Source of the DNA: Planctobacterium marinum
GTDB taxonomy: Bacteria > Pseudomonadota > Gammaproteobacteria > Enterobacterales > Alteromonadaceae
DNA: 64,000 bases
Direction of reading: 5' to 3'
NCBI RefSeq assembly: GCF_020687805.1
Contig: NZ_JAJEWQ010000001.1
Span: 391,191-455,190 of the forward strand
Shown here: piece by piece, positions 1 to 9,952 of the stretch
Position numbering within the stretch: the stretch's first letter is position 1
Layout of the letters: the number at the start of each line of letters is the position of its first letter
Notes under the pieces: generated by a model
Told to the model about the DNA's origin: nothing
The model's input: the letters and a program-made list of their open reading frames with translations, nothing else
Databases searched by the model: none
Made by a program: the position numbers and the translations under genes

Positions 1-152
1 ACAATATCCGGTGGATCTTTACGGCACAGTTTAACTGCCGCCTCACCACTTTGAGCTTCGGCTATTACATTGAATCCTTCAACATCATCCAAAATTCGGC
101 GAATTCCAGTTCTGACCAGGTCATGATCATCAACTAACAGAAGTTTTATCAA
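1..152 (-). CDS. uvrY: UvrY/GacA-family two-component response regulator, N-terminal fragment (cut by window edge)
   Basis: Only the first 50 codons lie in the window. They read as a receiver domain start: strand beta-1 followed by the acidic pair Asp8-Asp9 in LLLVDDHDLVR, then an alpha-1 helix with TGIRRIL. This is the typical opening of UvrY/GacA, the BarA-partner regulator that activates small RNAs of the Csr system. The phosphoacceptor Asp (near residue 54) and the LuxR-type helix-turn-helix would lie beyond the edge. I chose a TTG start because a GGAG sits 8 bases upstream of it and the next residues match the family N-terminus. A NarL-type paralogue cannot be fully excluded from so short a piece. 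Confidence 0.8.
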   Translation of the reverse strand, partial: MIKLLLVDDHDLVRTGIRRILDDVEGFNVIAEAQSGEAAVKLCRKDPPDI

Positions 153-327
153 TCTAGTAGCTCCACTCTAACATCAGGAAGTCTCTTCTTGTTTTGCACA
201 ATACAACAATAGAATTTAATCAACAGACCGCCATTGGGCAAGTAAAAATATCCAAATTAGTCAATGACAGCCTGAGCCTGCAGCAATTTTCGAAATATTT
301 GACCATTTATTCAACAATCTGAACCGG

Positions 328-510
328 TTAACGGTAAAATCCGGAACTCAATCGGTTCCACCCCTTAATGGTATCGGGTAAGCCAACACCGTAATTAACT
401 GCCTTGCATTGCTCAAAACTACAACGGATCACCCAGCGGTCCGGACAGGTTTTGGACTGCATAGGTAACATAGCTTTACAGCCACATCGACATTTCTTGA
501 TTTTTTCCAT
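328..510 (-). CDS. Small Lar-like zinc-ribbon protein, hypothetical
   Basis: This 60-residue ORF has a CxC pair near residues 8-10, a second cysteine group (Cys at about 22, 30 and 35) and ends with a GWNRL motif. A spaced set of cysteines followed by a WNR motif resembles the restriction-alleviation Lar family and related phage or accessory zinc ribbons. That link is a pattern match by eye, not a search result. No good Shine-Dalgarno precedes the ATG, and an overlapping ORF starts further upstream on the same strand, so the start or even the gene is uncertain. It lies between uvrY and tRNA-Ser on the same strand. Confidence 0.45.
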   Translation of the reverse strand: MEKIKKCRCGCKAMLPMQSKTCPDRWVIRCSFEQCKAVNYGVGLPDTIKGWNRLSSGFYR

Positions 511-743
511 TGATTAAAAAGGTATTTTTTGTGAAACGGTAGCGGTTGGGCGGGTTCAATTCAAGTTTAATCTGATCAAGCGAGGGTATTATCTTAGGAA
601 TGTATCTGTCCCGGCATAAATTACTCCCGGTCGGCTTCAAACAAGTAGAACCGTGACTAAAGATAAACCCCGGTGTTGGCATTTTGGTATTGTCAGGTTG
701 AATCGGAATGATTCAGCAGTTGGTAGCTCTTTTTTAAGGCCCA

Positions 744-774
744 CAAAAAAAGCCGCACTAAAGTGCGGCTTTCT
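744..774 (-). terminator. Rho-independent terminator after tRNA-Ser
   Basis: Read on the minus strand, a stem AAGCCGCACT / GTGCGGCTT with a short loop is followed by a run of T. It begins about 8 bases after the encoded CCA end of tRNA-Ser, so it most likely ends that transcript. Confidence 0.8.
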
Positions 775-781
775 TCGAATT

Positions 782-873
782 TGGCGGAGAGAGAGGGATT
801 CGAACCCCCGGTGGGTTTAACCCCACGCCTGATTTCAAGTCAGGTGCATTCAACCGAGCTCTGCCATCTCTCC
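782..873 (-). tRNA. tRNA-Ser (anticodon UGA)
   Basis: The minus strand folds as a class II tRNA. The acceptor stem GGAGAGA pairs with TCTCTCC and is followed by the G discriminator and an encoded CCA. The anticodon arm CCTGA-CTTGAAA-TCAGG puts TGA at positions 34-36. A long variable arm (GTGGGGTTAAACCCCAC) and a T-arm with GGTTCGAATCC follow. Long variable arm plus UGA anticodon gives serine. It is preceded by a good promoter and followed by a terminator, so it appears to be a single-gene unit. Confidence 0.95.
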
Positions 874-887
874 AAATTGTGGAGCGC

Positions 888-916
888 ATATTAATGATGT
901 TATTTAGGGTTGTAAA
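888..916 (-). promoter_or_regulatory. Sigma-70-type promoter of tRNA-Ser
   Basis: On the minus strand a TTTACA -35 hexamer is followed by exactly 17 bases and a TAATAT -10 hexamer. A GC-rich stretch (GCGCTCC) follows directly, as is usual for stringently controlled stable RNA promoters. It lies 14 bases upstream of the mature tRNA 5' end. Confidence 0.7.
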
Positions 917-977
917 GGGTTAATTTCCATTAATTTGTTCGACTGCCTTAACTTTAATCAAATTGACCAAATATTAA

Positions 978-1290
978 GAGTGTGTCGAGCTTTGCTGTAC
1001 TAAATTTGTTCTATATATAAGCGCTTTAATCGCGGAACAGTCCTGCAGGCCTAGTGGTTCTAAGTCAAAGGACTGTGACAAAGAGTAAAGCGTTTATATG
1101 ACGAACCCTTCGGGCAGCGCCTGTGTGCAATTTATACCGCGTTGAATGCTTTTGATTTATCCCTACATGGATGTAGGTGATTAGAATAACGCAGGAGCAG
1201 TTATCGAGAACCACTAGACCTTCAAGCATTCGCCTTGTCTAAATTGCACACAGACTGCTGCAAAATTGTACCGCAAAGTTCAACACACTC
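978..1290. repeat. Nested palindromic MITE-like element, about 313 bp
   Basis: The ends are imperfect inverted repeats: GAGTGTGTCGAGCTTTGC at 978-995 against the complement of 1273-1290 (GAGTGTGTTGAACTTTGC), and similarity continues inward. A second long inverted repeat pairs 1114-1134 with 1240-1261. Shorter pairs are 1037-1044 with 1069-1076 and 1051-1061 with 1207-1217. A perfect 7 bp hairpin sits at 1162-1177. There is no ORF. This explains most of the 561-base gap between tRNA-Ser and yccA. A non-autonomous mobile element or an intergenic repeat family is the likely nature; copy number cannot be judged from one copy. Confidence 0.75.
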
Positions 1291-1434
1291 TCGCTAATCA
1301 GAAAAATTCGAATATCTGGTTACGCTTTTTCGACCTCTTTACAGTGAATTTTAGTTGAAAAATGTGGTCGAAACCCTAAAACTAGCGTTAGATAATAATA
1401 TCTATTTTTTGCTGACTAACTACGGAGTTTAACG

Positions 1435-2103
1435 ATGCAACAAAATTCAGTGTATTCTGCCAGTTCAAGGCCTTCAGTACTGGAGACCAATAAGGTTCTG
1501 CGTAATACCTACATGCTTCTTGGCCTGACACTTGTCTTCAGTGCCATTTGCGCCGGTATTACTATGGGCATGAATCTTTCACCAATGGCGGCTTTAGGCA
1601 TGTCTATTGGTGCATTTGTGTGTCTCTTTATTGTTAACAAACAAGCAGATAAAGCTTCAGGCTTAGCCTGGATCTTTGTTTTCACCGGTTTATTAGGCGG
1701 CTCATTAGGGCCACTACTTAACGCCTATTCCGAATTACAGGGTGGTGGTGCGTTAATCATGCAGGCATTAGGTGCGACGGCATTAGTGTTTTTCGCACTG
1801 TCTGGTTATGTATTAACAACTAAGAAAGACTTCTCATTTATGGGCGGTTTTTTGATGGTAGGTTTAATTGTTGCCATCGTAGCCAGCATTGCCAATATCT
1901 TTATGGGTATTCCGGCGCTGTCTCTGGCAGTAAGTGCAGCGATTGTATTTATCATGTCTGGCCTGATCCTGTTTGATACCAGCCGTATTATTCACGGTGG
2001 TGAGACTAACTACATCAGAGCCACTGTGTCTTTATACCTGAACATCTACAACCTGTTCACCGCAATCCTGCACTTGCTGGGTGCGTTTGGTGGTGATGAT
2101 TAA
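1435..2103 (+). CDS. yccA: Bax inhibitor-1/YccA family membrane protein
   Basis: The 222-residue protein has an N-terminal cytoplasmic segment of about 20 residues and then seven hydrophobic segments, the usual size and layout of BI-1 (TMBIM) proteins. The family-typical segment FDTSRIIHGGETNYIRATVS lies before the last membrane helix. In E. coli YccA binds FtsH and modulates its proteolysis, while other family members leak calcium. Which applies here cannot be told from sequence. The ATG is preceded by GGAG at good distance. It is monocistronic, with a terminator directly after the stop. Confidence 0.9.
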   Translation: MQQNSVYSASSRPSVLETNKVLRNTYMLLGLTLVFSAICAGITMGMNLSPMAALGMSIGAFVCLFIVNKQADKASGLAWIFVFTGLLGGSLGPLLNAYSELQGGGALIMQALGATALVFFALSGYVLTTKKDFSFMGGFLMVGLIVAIVASIANIFMGIPALSLAVSAAIVFIMSGLILFDTSRIIHGGETNYIRATVSLYLNIYNLFTAILHLLGAFGGDD

Positions 2104-2129
2104 TCTCTGATTTAATTGCAATCTTTTAT

Positions 2130-2160
2130 AACACCCCGCTTTTGCGGGGTGTTTTGTTTT
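2130..2160 (+). terminator. Rho-independent terminator after yccA
   Basis: A stem AACACCCCGC / GCGGGGTGTT with loop TTTT is followed by TTGTTTTT, 27 bases after the yccA stop codon. It separates yccA from the tus operon. Confidence 0.9.
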
Positions 2161-2187
2161 TACAGTGCGATAAAGTAAACTATCCGT

Positions 2188-2568
2188 ATGAAAACATTCT
2201 TGATTTTAGTAACCAGCTCACCAACTGCCTCGGCTAATTGTTATTCCGCTTTACAATTCGCAAAAGCGGCAGCTGAGCAATCCTATAAGGTGGTGCTGTT
2301 CTTTTATGGCGAGGGTATTCACAACGCCAATGCTTTTATGCAACCACCCGGTGATGAGCTTAATCTTCACAAGCAATGGGCAGAACTGGCTCAGGACAGC
2401 AATGTGGAACTGATTGTGTGTGCTTCAGCTGCGATTAAACGTGGCGTTATTACCGAGGAAGATGCACAGCAAACAAACGCCTTTAACCTCAGTGCGCCCT
2501 TTCACGCTGGCGGCCTGGCAGAGTTCAGCCAGCTAAGCCAAACTGCTGAGCATTTTATACAGTTTTAA
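2188..2568 (+). CDS. tusD: Sulfurtransferase complex subunit TusD
   Basis: TusD is part of the TusBCD hexamer that relays persulfide sulfur from TusA to TusE and then MnmA, for 2-thiolation of uridine 34 in tRNA. The 126-residue product has the DsrE fold, and Cys78 in the LIVCASAAIKRG segment corresponds to the active cysteine of the E. coli protein. It is first in a tight tusD-tusC-tusB-tusE operon, and tusC begins one base after its stop codon. Length and order match the family. Confidence 0.93.
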   Translation: MKTFLILVTSSPTASANCYSALQFAKAAAEQSYKVVLFFYGEGIHNANAFMQPPGDELNLHKQWAELAQDSNVELIVCASAAIKRGVITEEDAQQTNAFNLSAPFHAGGLAEFSQLSQTAEHFIQF

Positions 2569-2569
2569 T

Positions 2570-2926
2570 ATGACCAAAAACATCGCTTTAGTTATTACTC
2601 AGCCGCCATTTGCCAACACCTCCGGGCAAGACGCCGTGGATATGGCAATGGTGTTGGGCACCTTTGAGATCCCCACCGCCTTGTTCTTTGTTTCAGGTGG
2701 CGTTCGGCAACTGGCATCCGTGAATACCACCGGTACCTCATTAAAAGATTTTACCAAAAGCTTTGCAGCATTGCCCTTTTACGACATTGATGACATTTAT
2801 GCCAGTCAATTGGATTTGCAACGGCATAATATCAACCTGCAAGAGTTACCTGATTTTGTGCAGGTACTAACCCCGGCGGATCTGTCGCTGACACTTTCAG
2901 AATATCAACGAGTCATTCGATTTTGA
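2570..2926 (+). CDS. tusC: Sulfurtransferase complex subunit TusC
   Basis: This 118-residue DsrF-like protein is the middle subunit of the TusBCD sulfur relay. It keeps the family pattern of a Rossmann-like start (IALVITQPPFAN), a central FFVSGGVRQL segment and a C-terminal [20 protein letters not shown] stretch. It has no cysteine, consistent with a structural role beside the catalytic TusD. Spacing to tusD is one base and its stop overlaps the tusB start, which suggests translational coupling. Confidence 0.92.
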   Translation: MTKNIALVITQPPFANTSGQDAVDMAMVLGTFEIPTALFFVSGGVRQLASVNTTGTSLKDFTKSFAALPFYDIDDIYASQLDLQRHNINLQELPDFVQVLTPADLSLTLSEYQRVIRF

Positions 2927-3192
2927 GCACCCTACACCTGTTAACCAACAATGCCGGATTTGACTTGCTCAGTGAGCAGGCTTATCTGATTACGCCAGAA
3001 GATGCGCTGGTATTAATGGCTGAAGCCGTTTATCTGGCCAATGACAGTTTACCCCTGCAACAGAAAGTTTATGTGCTGCAAGAAGATATGCAGCTCAGAG
3101 GCATGGCGTTGCGCAGCACCAACCTGGAACAACTTAATTACCCGCAGTTAGTCGCGCTGACAGCACAATTTGACAGAACCCTGTCGTGGTAA
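2923..3192 (+). CDS. tusB: Sulfurtransferase complex subunit TusB
   Basis: The 89-residue DsrH-like protein completes the TusBCD complex. The start is a TTG that overlaps the tusC stop codon (TTGA). I accept it because the residues that follow, STLHLLTNN, are the normal TusB opening and no in-frame ATG lies nearby. The rare start together with the overlap suggests that translation depends on ribosomes ending tusC. No cysteine is present in the product. Confidence 0.88.
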   Translation: MSTLHLLTNNAGFDLLSEQAYLITPEDALVLMAEAVYLANDSLPLQQKVYVLQEDMQLRGMALRSTNLEQLNYPQLVALTAQFDRTLSW

Positions 3193-3203
3193 GGAAAACA
3201 TTA

Positions 3204-3542
3204 ATGTCCGATACATTAGAATTTAATGGTAAAAGCATTCCGTTGGACAAAAACGGGTATTTACAAAACGTTGAAGATTGGGACGCGGACATGGTGCCGC
3301 TGTTAGCGGAATCTGAAAATATCCAGTTAACTGACAGTCACTGGGAAGTAGTCTGGTTTGTTCGCGAGTTTTATCTGGAATTTAATACCAGCCCGGCAAT
3401 CAGAGCGCTGGTTAACGCCATGAAAAAGAAACTGGGGGAAGATAAAGGAAACAGCCGTTATCTGCATCGACTGTTCCCTAAAGGTGCAGCTAAACAAGCG
3501 ACTAAGCTTGCCGGATTGCCAAAACCGGCTAAATGCCTGTGA
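3204..3542 (+). CDS. tusE: TusE/DsrC family sulfur relay protein
   Basis: TusE receives sulfur from TusBCD and hands it to MnmA for tRNA 2-thiouridine synthesis. The 112-residue product ends GLPKPAKCL, so the acceptor cysteine (Cys111) is the penultimate residue as in TusE and DsrC. The second DsrC cysteine is absent, which fits TusE rather than the sulfite reductase partner. I start it at the ATG preceded by AAGGAA, not at an upstream GTG that would overlap tusB. It is last in the tus operon. Confidence 0.93.
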   Translation: MSDTLEFNGKSIPLDKNGYLQNVEDWDADMVPLLAESENIQLTDSHWEVVWFVREFYLEFNTSPAIRALVNAMKKKLGEDKGNSRYLHRLFPKGAAKQATKLAGLPKPAKCL

Positions 3543-3543
3543 G

Positions 3544-3681
3544 TTAGTTCTTTTGGCCCATGCCTTCGTTTACTGTCACGAATATTTCAAATCCGATGTA
3601 ACCGATAAAACCTATGATGGCCAGAATACATAACCAGTATATCCACTTCATCATTTGTTTGAACTCACGACTTCTTGCCAT
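3544..3681 (-). CDS. Short single-pass membrane protein, 45 residues, unknown function
   Basis: A short minus-strand ORF begins MARSREFKQMMKWIYW, continues with one hydrophobic helix (about residues 16-38, CILAIIGFIGYIGFEIFVTV) and ends NEGMGQKN. The basic N-terminus predicts that it stays in the cytoplasm. AGGGG stands five bases before the ATG, which supports real translation. It sits downstream of serS on the same strand, tail-to-tail with tusE and two bases from its stop. I do not recognise the family. It is below common ORF length cut-offs and easy to miss. Confidence 0.6.
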   Translation of the reverse strand: MARSREFKQMMKWIYWLCILAIIGFIGYIGFEIFVTVNEGMGQKN

Positions 3682-3702
3682 AACGACCCCTGTGATACTT
3701 TT

Positions 3703-3727
3703 TATCCGATAACATTGTTATCGGATA
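3703..3727. repeat. Perfect 11 bp inverted repeat between serS and the small membrane protein gene
   Basis: TATCCGATAAC and GTTATCGGATA are separated by ATT. It lies just after the serS stop. On the minus strand it is followed by A residues rather than a U-tract, so it is a poor intrinsic terminator. It may protect the 3' end of serS mRNA or bind a protein. Confidence 0.6.
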
Positions 3728-3730
3728 GTA

Positions 3731-5035
<1,305 letters not shown>

Positions 5036-5416
5036 TTAACCCTTAATAATATGTAGTCCTACCCAGGCAGCGCCCAGGCAACAACTGAGATTCAAAAATA
5101 TATTCAGAATACCTTTCAGGTAGTGGCCTTGTTGCAAAAGCAATAAGCTGTCTACGGAAAAGGTAGAGAAAGTTGTAAAAGCCCCTAAAAACCCTATGGC
5201 GATTAACGTCCGCCAGGGAACAATTTCCAGGTGGCCATGCTCGGTCAGGCTGTAAACCCAGCCCAATAAAAATGACCCCACAACATTGACCAGCAGTGTA
5301 CCAAAAGGAAACCCCTTGCCAAGCCATTGCAGCATGATTTGTGAGATAAAAAAGCGCAGTGACGCACCAAACGCCCCACCAACGGCCACCAACAGATAAA
5401 TATTTAAACTACTCAT
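5036..5416 (-). CDS. crcB: Fluoride ion channel/exporter CrcB
   Basis: CrcB (Fluc) lowers cytoplasmic fluoride. The 126-residue protein has four membrane helices, the [10 protein letters not shown] motif in helix 2 and the [12 protein letters not shown] motif in helix 3 that lines the pore and central sodium site. Its start overlaps the rarA stop by eight bases, so it is probably co-translated with rarA. I see no fluoride riboswitch, and the tight overlap leaves no room for one directly upstream. Placement between rarA and serS is an addition to the E. coli order. Confidence 0.95.
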   Translation of the reverse strand: MSSLNIYLLVAVGGAFGASLRFFISQIMLQWLGKGFPFGTLLVNVVGSFLLGWVYSLTEHGHLEIVPWRTLIAIGFLGAFTTFSTFSVDSLLLLQQGHYLKGILNIFLNLSCCLGAAWVGLHIIKG

Positions 5417-6692
5417 AGCGTTTGTTGCTGCTGTTTTTATCCAGTTCGGCTAAATAATCCAGTTTTTCGCGGATTTGTTTTTCTAAGCCTCGGGGTTCAG
5501 GGAAATAAAACTTTTGGTCACTGAGTTCTTGTGGAAAGTAGTTTTCGCCCGCGGCGTAGGCATAATCTTCGTTGTGAGCATAGCGGTATTCCTGGCCATG
5601 ACCTTGTTGTTTCGCAATCTTTGTAGGCGCGTTACGCAAGTGCACCGGTACTTCGGCATCGCCGGTTTCTGCGGCCAATTGCCGTGCTGCTTTAAAGGCT
5701 TTGTAAACCGCATTACTCTTGGCCGCACTGGCACAGTACACAGTCGCCTGGGCAATTGCCCTTTCGCCTTCAGCCGGGCCTACCCGATGAAAAATATCCC
5801 AGGCATTCACTACAATTTGTAGGGCGCGTGGATCGGCATTGCCAATATCCTCTGATGCAATGGCCAGCAGGCGGCGTGCTACATAAAGCGGCTCGCCTCC
5901 GGCTTCTAAAATACGACAGTACCAGTACAAAGCGGCGTCCGGGCTGGAGCCGCGCACTGATTTATGAAACGCCGAAATTAAATCGTAAAAGTGATCGCCC
6001 TGTTTGTCGAACTGGACCACCCGTCCCTCTACGGCATATTTGATCTCAACAGGTGTAATTTCAGCTTTGGCAACACTATGAGCCAGCTCTATACAGTTCA
6101 GAGCTCGCCTGGCATCACCGGACGCAAAATTACTCAACAGCACCAGCGCATCCTCGGTAATCGACGTATTTAGGTACCCCACAGCACGTGAGATAACCTG
6201 CTGGATTTCTGTTTTACTGAGCTTTTCCAGGATGTATAAACGCACCCGAGATAGCAGTGCCCGGTTAAGTTCAAACGCAGGGTTTTCGGTGGTGGCACCA
6301 ATAAATACGATACTGCCGTCTTCGATATGCGGTAAAAACGCGTCCTGTTGGGACTTGTTAAAACGGTGAACTTCGTCCACAAATAAAATAGTTTTCTGAT
6401 TAAACTGGGTTCGGTTCTGCTGTGCAGTTGCCACTGCTTCCCGGATATCCTTAATACCAGAGGTAACAGCGGATAGGCGTATCAATTGGGCGTCATTATG
6501 AGCGGCTACCATCTCAGCCATCGTGGTTTTACCCGTGCCTGGTGGTCCCCAAAAAACCATTGAATGCAGGTTACCCGCCTCCAATGCAGCGCGCAAAGGC
6601 ATACCCTGACCAAGCAAATGAGACTGGCCAATATAATCAGTTAAAGATTTAGGTCTGAGTTGCGCCGCAAGCGGTGAACCTGATTGTTGCAT
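5409..6692 (-). CDS. rarA: Replication-associated recombination AAA+ ATPase RarA
   Basis: RarA (MgsA) acts at stalled forks with SSB. The 427-residue protein shows Walker A GPPGTGKT at residues 49-56, Walker [20 protein letters not shown], sensor 1 IGATTENP, and the C-terminal tetramerisation region with [12 protein letters not shown] and the [12 protein letters not shown] motif. This matches the clamp-loader-like family over its full length. It lies between lolA and crcB in the conserved serS neighbourhood and has 33 bases separating it from lolA. Confidence 0.96.
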   Translation of the reverse strand: MQQSGSPLAAQLRPKSLTDYIGQSHLLGQGMPLRAALEAGNLHSMVFWGPPGTGKTTMAEMVAAHNDAQLIRLSAVTSGIKDIREAVATAQQNRTQFNQKTILFVDEVHRFNKSQQDAFLPHIEDGSIVFIGATTENPAFELNRALLSRVRLYILEKLSKTEIQQVISRAVGYLNTSITEDALVLLSNFASGDARRALNCIELAHSVAKAEITPVEIKYAVEGRVVQFDKQGDHFYDLISAFHKSVRGSSPDAALYWYCRILEAGGEPLYVARRLLAIASEDIGNADPRALQIVVNAWDIFHRVGPAEGERAIAQATVYCASAAKSNAVYKAFKAARQLAAETGDAEVPVHLRNAPTKIAKQQGHGQEYRYAHNEDYAYAAGENYFPQELSDQKFYFPEPRGLEKQIREKLDYLAELDKNSSNKRYE

Positions 6693-6725
6693 GGTATTTG
6701 TTACTCTGGATTTTGTTACCCTGAA

Positions 6726-7340
6726 CTACCGTTGATCATCCAGGCTATAGCCCTCAGGCAACGTGAAGGTAAAACGCTCATCACTTATGGGCTGATTTTG
6801 TTTTACCTCGGAAAAGAACAACTGGTTGGTCTGTTCCATCTTATCCAGAATAGTCAGTGTCGTAAGATTTCCCTGGGTGAATGACAGGGTTAAAGAAATA
6901 AAATCGCTATCTGCCTTCAGGCTTTTCATGGTGAAGCTACCCGCAGCGGTTTCTTCAACCAGATAGTGTTGCCACATCGGTGAGTCGGGCTGAGCCAGCA
7001 GCATTACCGGATGGTCCTGCGCCGCATTTTGTTGGTTAATGGCGACCACCTGTTCCACAAAAGGGTCAACGTGCCACAAGGTATCACCATCGGCAATCAG
7101 TTGCATTTCGTTTGGCTCGTATGACTCCCAGTACAATTTCTGTGGTTGTTTTAATAACAATATGCCTTCTGCGTTTTGCAGTTCTTCACCGAACGCATCT
7201 GACACCTTTTGCTGAAATTTAGCACTGAAAGATTGCAGCTGCGCTAACTGTTTTTTTAATGCCATTTTGCTGTCATCACTGGCCATGGCAGAGTGTGAAA
7301 GCGTCAATGCCAATACCAGATATGTAAACTTTTTAATCAT
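6726..7340 (-). CDS. lolA: Outer membrane lipoprotein carrier protein LolA
   Basis: LolA carries lipoproteins across the periplasm from LolCDE to LolB. The 204-residue precursor begins with a Sec signal peptide (KK, a hydrophobic core, SHSAMA before the cleavage site). The mature part has the LolA half-barrel pattern, including FSAKFQQKV near its start and QPQKLYWESYEPNEMQLIADG. It directly follows ftsK (three bases between stop and start), as in many gammaproteobacteria. Confidence 0.95.
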   Translation of the reverse strand: MIKKFTYLVLALTLSHSAMASDDSKMALKKQLAQLQSFSAKFQQKVSDAFGEELQNAEGILLLKQPQKLYWESYEPNEMQLIADGDTLWHVDPFVEQVVAINQQNAAQDHPVMLLAQPDSPMWQHYLVEETAAGSFTMKSLKADSDFISLTLSFTQGNLTTLTILDKMEQTNQLFFSEVKQNQPISDERFTFTLPEGYSLDDQR

Positions 7341-7343
7341 TCA

Positions 7344-9890
7344 TTAGTCCTTAGGTGGCGGTGCAGCCAATACATCGCGATTACCGTTGTGCCCGGGTGG
7401 TGATACCACGCCGTTTTGCTCCATTTGCTCTACCAGACGGGCTGCACGGTTGTAACCAATTCTGAATTTACGTTGTACACCGGAAACCGAAGCACGACGG
7501 GATTCAGTAACAAACGCAACCGCCTCATCATAAAAGGCGTCGTATTCTTGATCTTCGTTTTCGGCTTGCTCACCGGGTAGCATGACATCAGCACTGGCTT
7601 CCCCGTTTAAGATCTCATCGATGTACTCAGGTTCGCCGCGTTTTTTCCAATCACCAACAACGGCATGAACCTCGTGATCATCCACAAATGCCCCGTGTAC
7701 GCGGGTTGGAACACCCGTGCCCGGAGGCAAATAAAGCATATCCCCCATACCCAACAGGGCTTCTGCCCCTTGTTGATCCAAAATAGTTCTGGAATCAATT
7801 TTCGACGACACCTGGAAGGCTATCCGGGTAGGGATATTTGCCTTAATTAAGCCGGTAATTACATCCACCGAAGGTCGTTGTGTTGCCAGTATCAGATGTA
7901 TGCCCGCCGCACGTGCTTTTTGCGCAATTCGGGCAATCAGTTCTTCTACTTTTTTGCCAACAATCATCATCATGTCGGCAAATTCGTCTACCACAACAAC
8001 TATGGAGGGTAACTTTTCCAGCTCCGGAGCTTCTTCATCCATACTTTGTTCCGAAGACCAGAGTGGATCTTTTATCGGTGTCCCCTGCTCTTTCGCCTTC
8101 ATTACTTTGGCATTGTACCCTTTCAGGTTTCGCACACCCATTGCTGACATCAACCGGTAACGGCGCTCCATTTCCCCCACACACCAGCGCAGCGCATTGG
8201 ACGCTTCTTTCATGTCGGTTACCACTTCTGCCAGTAAGTGAGGGATACCCTCGTACACAGAAAGCTCCAACATTTTGGGGTCTATCATGATAAAGCGCAC
8301 ATCTTCCGGTGTGGATTTATAGAGTAATGATAAGATCATTACATTAACCCCAACTGACTTACCGGAACCGGTTGTACCGGCCACCAATAAATGAGGCATC
8401 TTAGCCAGGTCTACCACCACCGGGTTTCCGGAAATATCGGCCCCCAGTACCATGGTGAGGTTGGAGGGATTCGACTGGAATTTTGGTCCACCGATTACTT
8501 CACTTAAGAACACGGTTTCCCGGGTTTTGTTTGGCAATTCAAGACCGATTACCGATTTGCCCGGAATGACTTCAACTACGCGCACTGACATGGCTGACAT
8601 GGCACGCGCCAGATCTTTTGCCAATCCGGTAATTTTGCTGACTTTGACGCCAGGCGCCAAATCCAGTTCAAAACGGGTGATAACGGGACCAGGGAACACG
8701 CCCACTACCCGTGCTTCCACGTTGAAGTCTGCCAGTTTGGCTTCCACCAGACGGGCGATTTGCTCTAACTCTTCTTCTGAAATTGGATTTTGCTTTTTGT
8801 TCGGTCTGTCCAGCAAGTCAAAAGACGGCACGATACCTTCGGGTACATCTTCCAGTTCTTTAAAGGTTTTTAGCGGCCTGGCGCCTGGAACACCAACCGT
8901 AACAGCAGCTTTAGTGGCTTCTTTAGGCTCTGCTGCGGGTGTTGCTTTGGCTTCTTTTGGCGCATCCTGGGCACGTGTATCGTTAGTGATTGTTGGCTCT
9001 TTGCGTTCGGTGACCTCTTCGGATACCACTTCAACCGTAACAGGCTTGGGCTTAAATAAATTGGTGATAGCAGAAAAGCTGTGGGACTTTTCGTCAGCCG
9101 ATTTTCTTGCTTCGAACTTGTCTTCTTTGCGCTCAGGTACATCATAATCTTCCTGTACGACTTCCTGATTTTGATCGTCATCCAGTTCGGGCTCCGGGCG
9201 CATACTGGTGATTTCAATGTTGTGAGAACTGGCACGTGAAGTAGCAAGTTGCTTATCTTTACTTTTGTCTGTCAATCTTGGGCTGCTACTACCGTCAAAC
9301 CCCAACAGCAATGGCACCTGAGTGATCTTTTTATAGGACCAAACACTGTAAAACCCTAAACCATCAATAATGGTCAGCCACGAAATGCCTGTCAGCAAAG
9401 TAAAGCCAGTACAAACAAAACACAGTAAGAGCAGATTGGTCCCTACCAGACTAAAAAAGGGAATAAGAGCGTGACTGATAGCTTCGCCTATCATACCGCC
9501 AGAGGTGACAGTCACCATATCATCGACATTGATACTTAAAATACCGGTAAGCCCGATCAGTAATGAGATGGCGCCAATCAAACGCAATCCGATGGTCAGA
9601 TAATCCAGTTCGTAAACCGATTTACTGGTTTGGAAGATAAACCAGCCAACAAAGGCTGTCGCAAAGGGGATAACCCAGGCCAGATAGCCAAAGCACCAAA
9701 ATAATACATCGGCAATCCAGGCACCTGCAGGGCCAGCAGCATTGCGTACATCAGAAGAAAACCCGGTCTGACTCCAACCTGGATCTGCAGAATTAAAGGT
9801 TGCGACGGAGAGGAACAGAAACAACGCAAAGCCAGCCGACACGATCATGCCAACTTCCATAAGTCTTTGCATACCACTTAAACGAGCCAT
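7344..9890 (-). CDS. ftsK: DNA translocase FtsK
   Basis: FtsK pumps DNA at the septum and activates XerCD at dif. The 848-residue protein has an N-terminal block of four to five membrane helices (about residues 15-190). A charged linker with [16 protein letters not shown]-type sequence follows (about 200-345). Next is the RecA-like motor with Walker A GTTGSGKS at 505-512 and Walker [13 protein letters not shown]. The C-terminal winged-helix gamma domain ([20 protein letters not shown]) reads KOPS. It is shorter than E. coli FtsK (1329) because the linker is short, which is common in marine relatives. Confidence 0.97.
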   Translation of the reverse strand: MARLSGMQRLMEVGMIVSAGFALFLFLSVATFNSADPGWSQTGFSSDVRNAAGPAGAWIADVLFWCFGYLAWVIPFATAFVGWFIFQTSKSVYELDYLTIGLRLIGAISLLIGLTGILSINVDDMVTVTSGGMIGEAISHALIPFFSLVGTNLLLLCFVCTGFTLLTGISWLTIIDGLGFYSVWSYKKITQVPLLLGFDGSSSPRLTDKSKDKQLATSRASSHNIEITSMRPEPELDDDQNQEVVQEDYDVPERKEDKFEARKSADEKSHSFSAITNLFKPKPVTVEVVSEEVTERKEPTITNDTRAQDAPKEAKATPAAEPKEATKAAVTVGVPGARPLKTFKELEDVPEGIVPSFDLLDRPNKKQNPISEEELEQIARLVEAKLADFNVEARVVGVFPGPVITRFELDLAPGVKVSKITGLAKDLARAMSAMSVRVVEVIPGKSVIGLELPNKTRETVFLSEVIGGPKFQSNPSNLTMVLGADISGNPVVVDLAKMPHLLVAGTTGSGKSVGVNVMILSLLYKSTPEDVRFIMIDPKMLELSVYEGIPHLLAEVVTDMKEASNALRWCVGEMERRYRLMSAMGVRNLKGYNAKVMKAKEQGTPIKDPLWSSEQSMDEEAPELEKLPSIVVVVDEFADMMMIVGKKVEELIARIAQKARAAGIHLILATQRPSVDVITGLIKANIPTRIAFQVSSKIDSRTILDQQGAEALLGMGDMLYLPPGTGVPTRVHGAFVDDHEVHAVVGDWKKRGEPEYIDEILNGEASADVMLPGEQAENEDQEYDAFYDEAVAFVTESRRASVSGVQRKFRIGYNRAARLVEQMEQNGVVSPPGHNGNRDVLAAPPPKD

Positions 9891-9952
9891 TATGAAAGCT
9901 ACTTTCCCTATTAATCTTGTTATTTATTATGATGACTGTTGCGCACAGCTTT

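Noticed and set aside
476-682. 68-residue minus-strand ORF overlapping the zinc-ribbon ORF
   Set aside because: No Shine-Dalgarno, no recognisable domain, and a 35-base overlap with a better-looking ORF. It may be a chance frame.
3703-3727. Inverted repeat as an intrinsic terminator of serS
   Set aside because: On the serS strand the stem is followed by A residues and not by T, so it lacks the terminator U-tract. It is kept as a repeat only.
5417-5500. Fluoride riboswitch before crcB
   Set aside because: crcB overlaps the rarA stop, leaving no leader; no matching conserved motif was seen.
8452-9147. 231-residue plus-strand ORF opposite ftsK
   Set aside because: Low-complexity Ser/Thr-rich translation of the strand opposite the FtsK linker and motor domain; it is a shadow frame.
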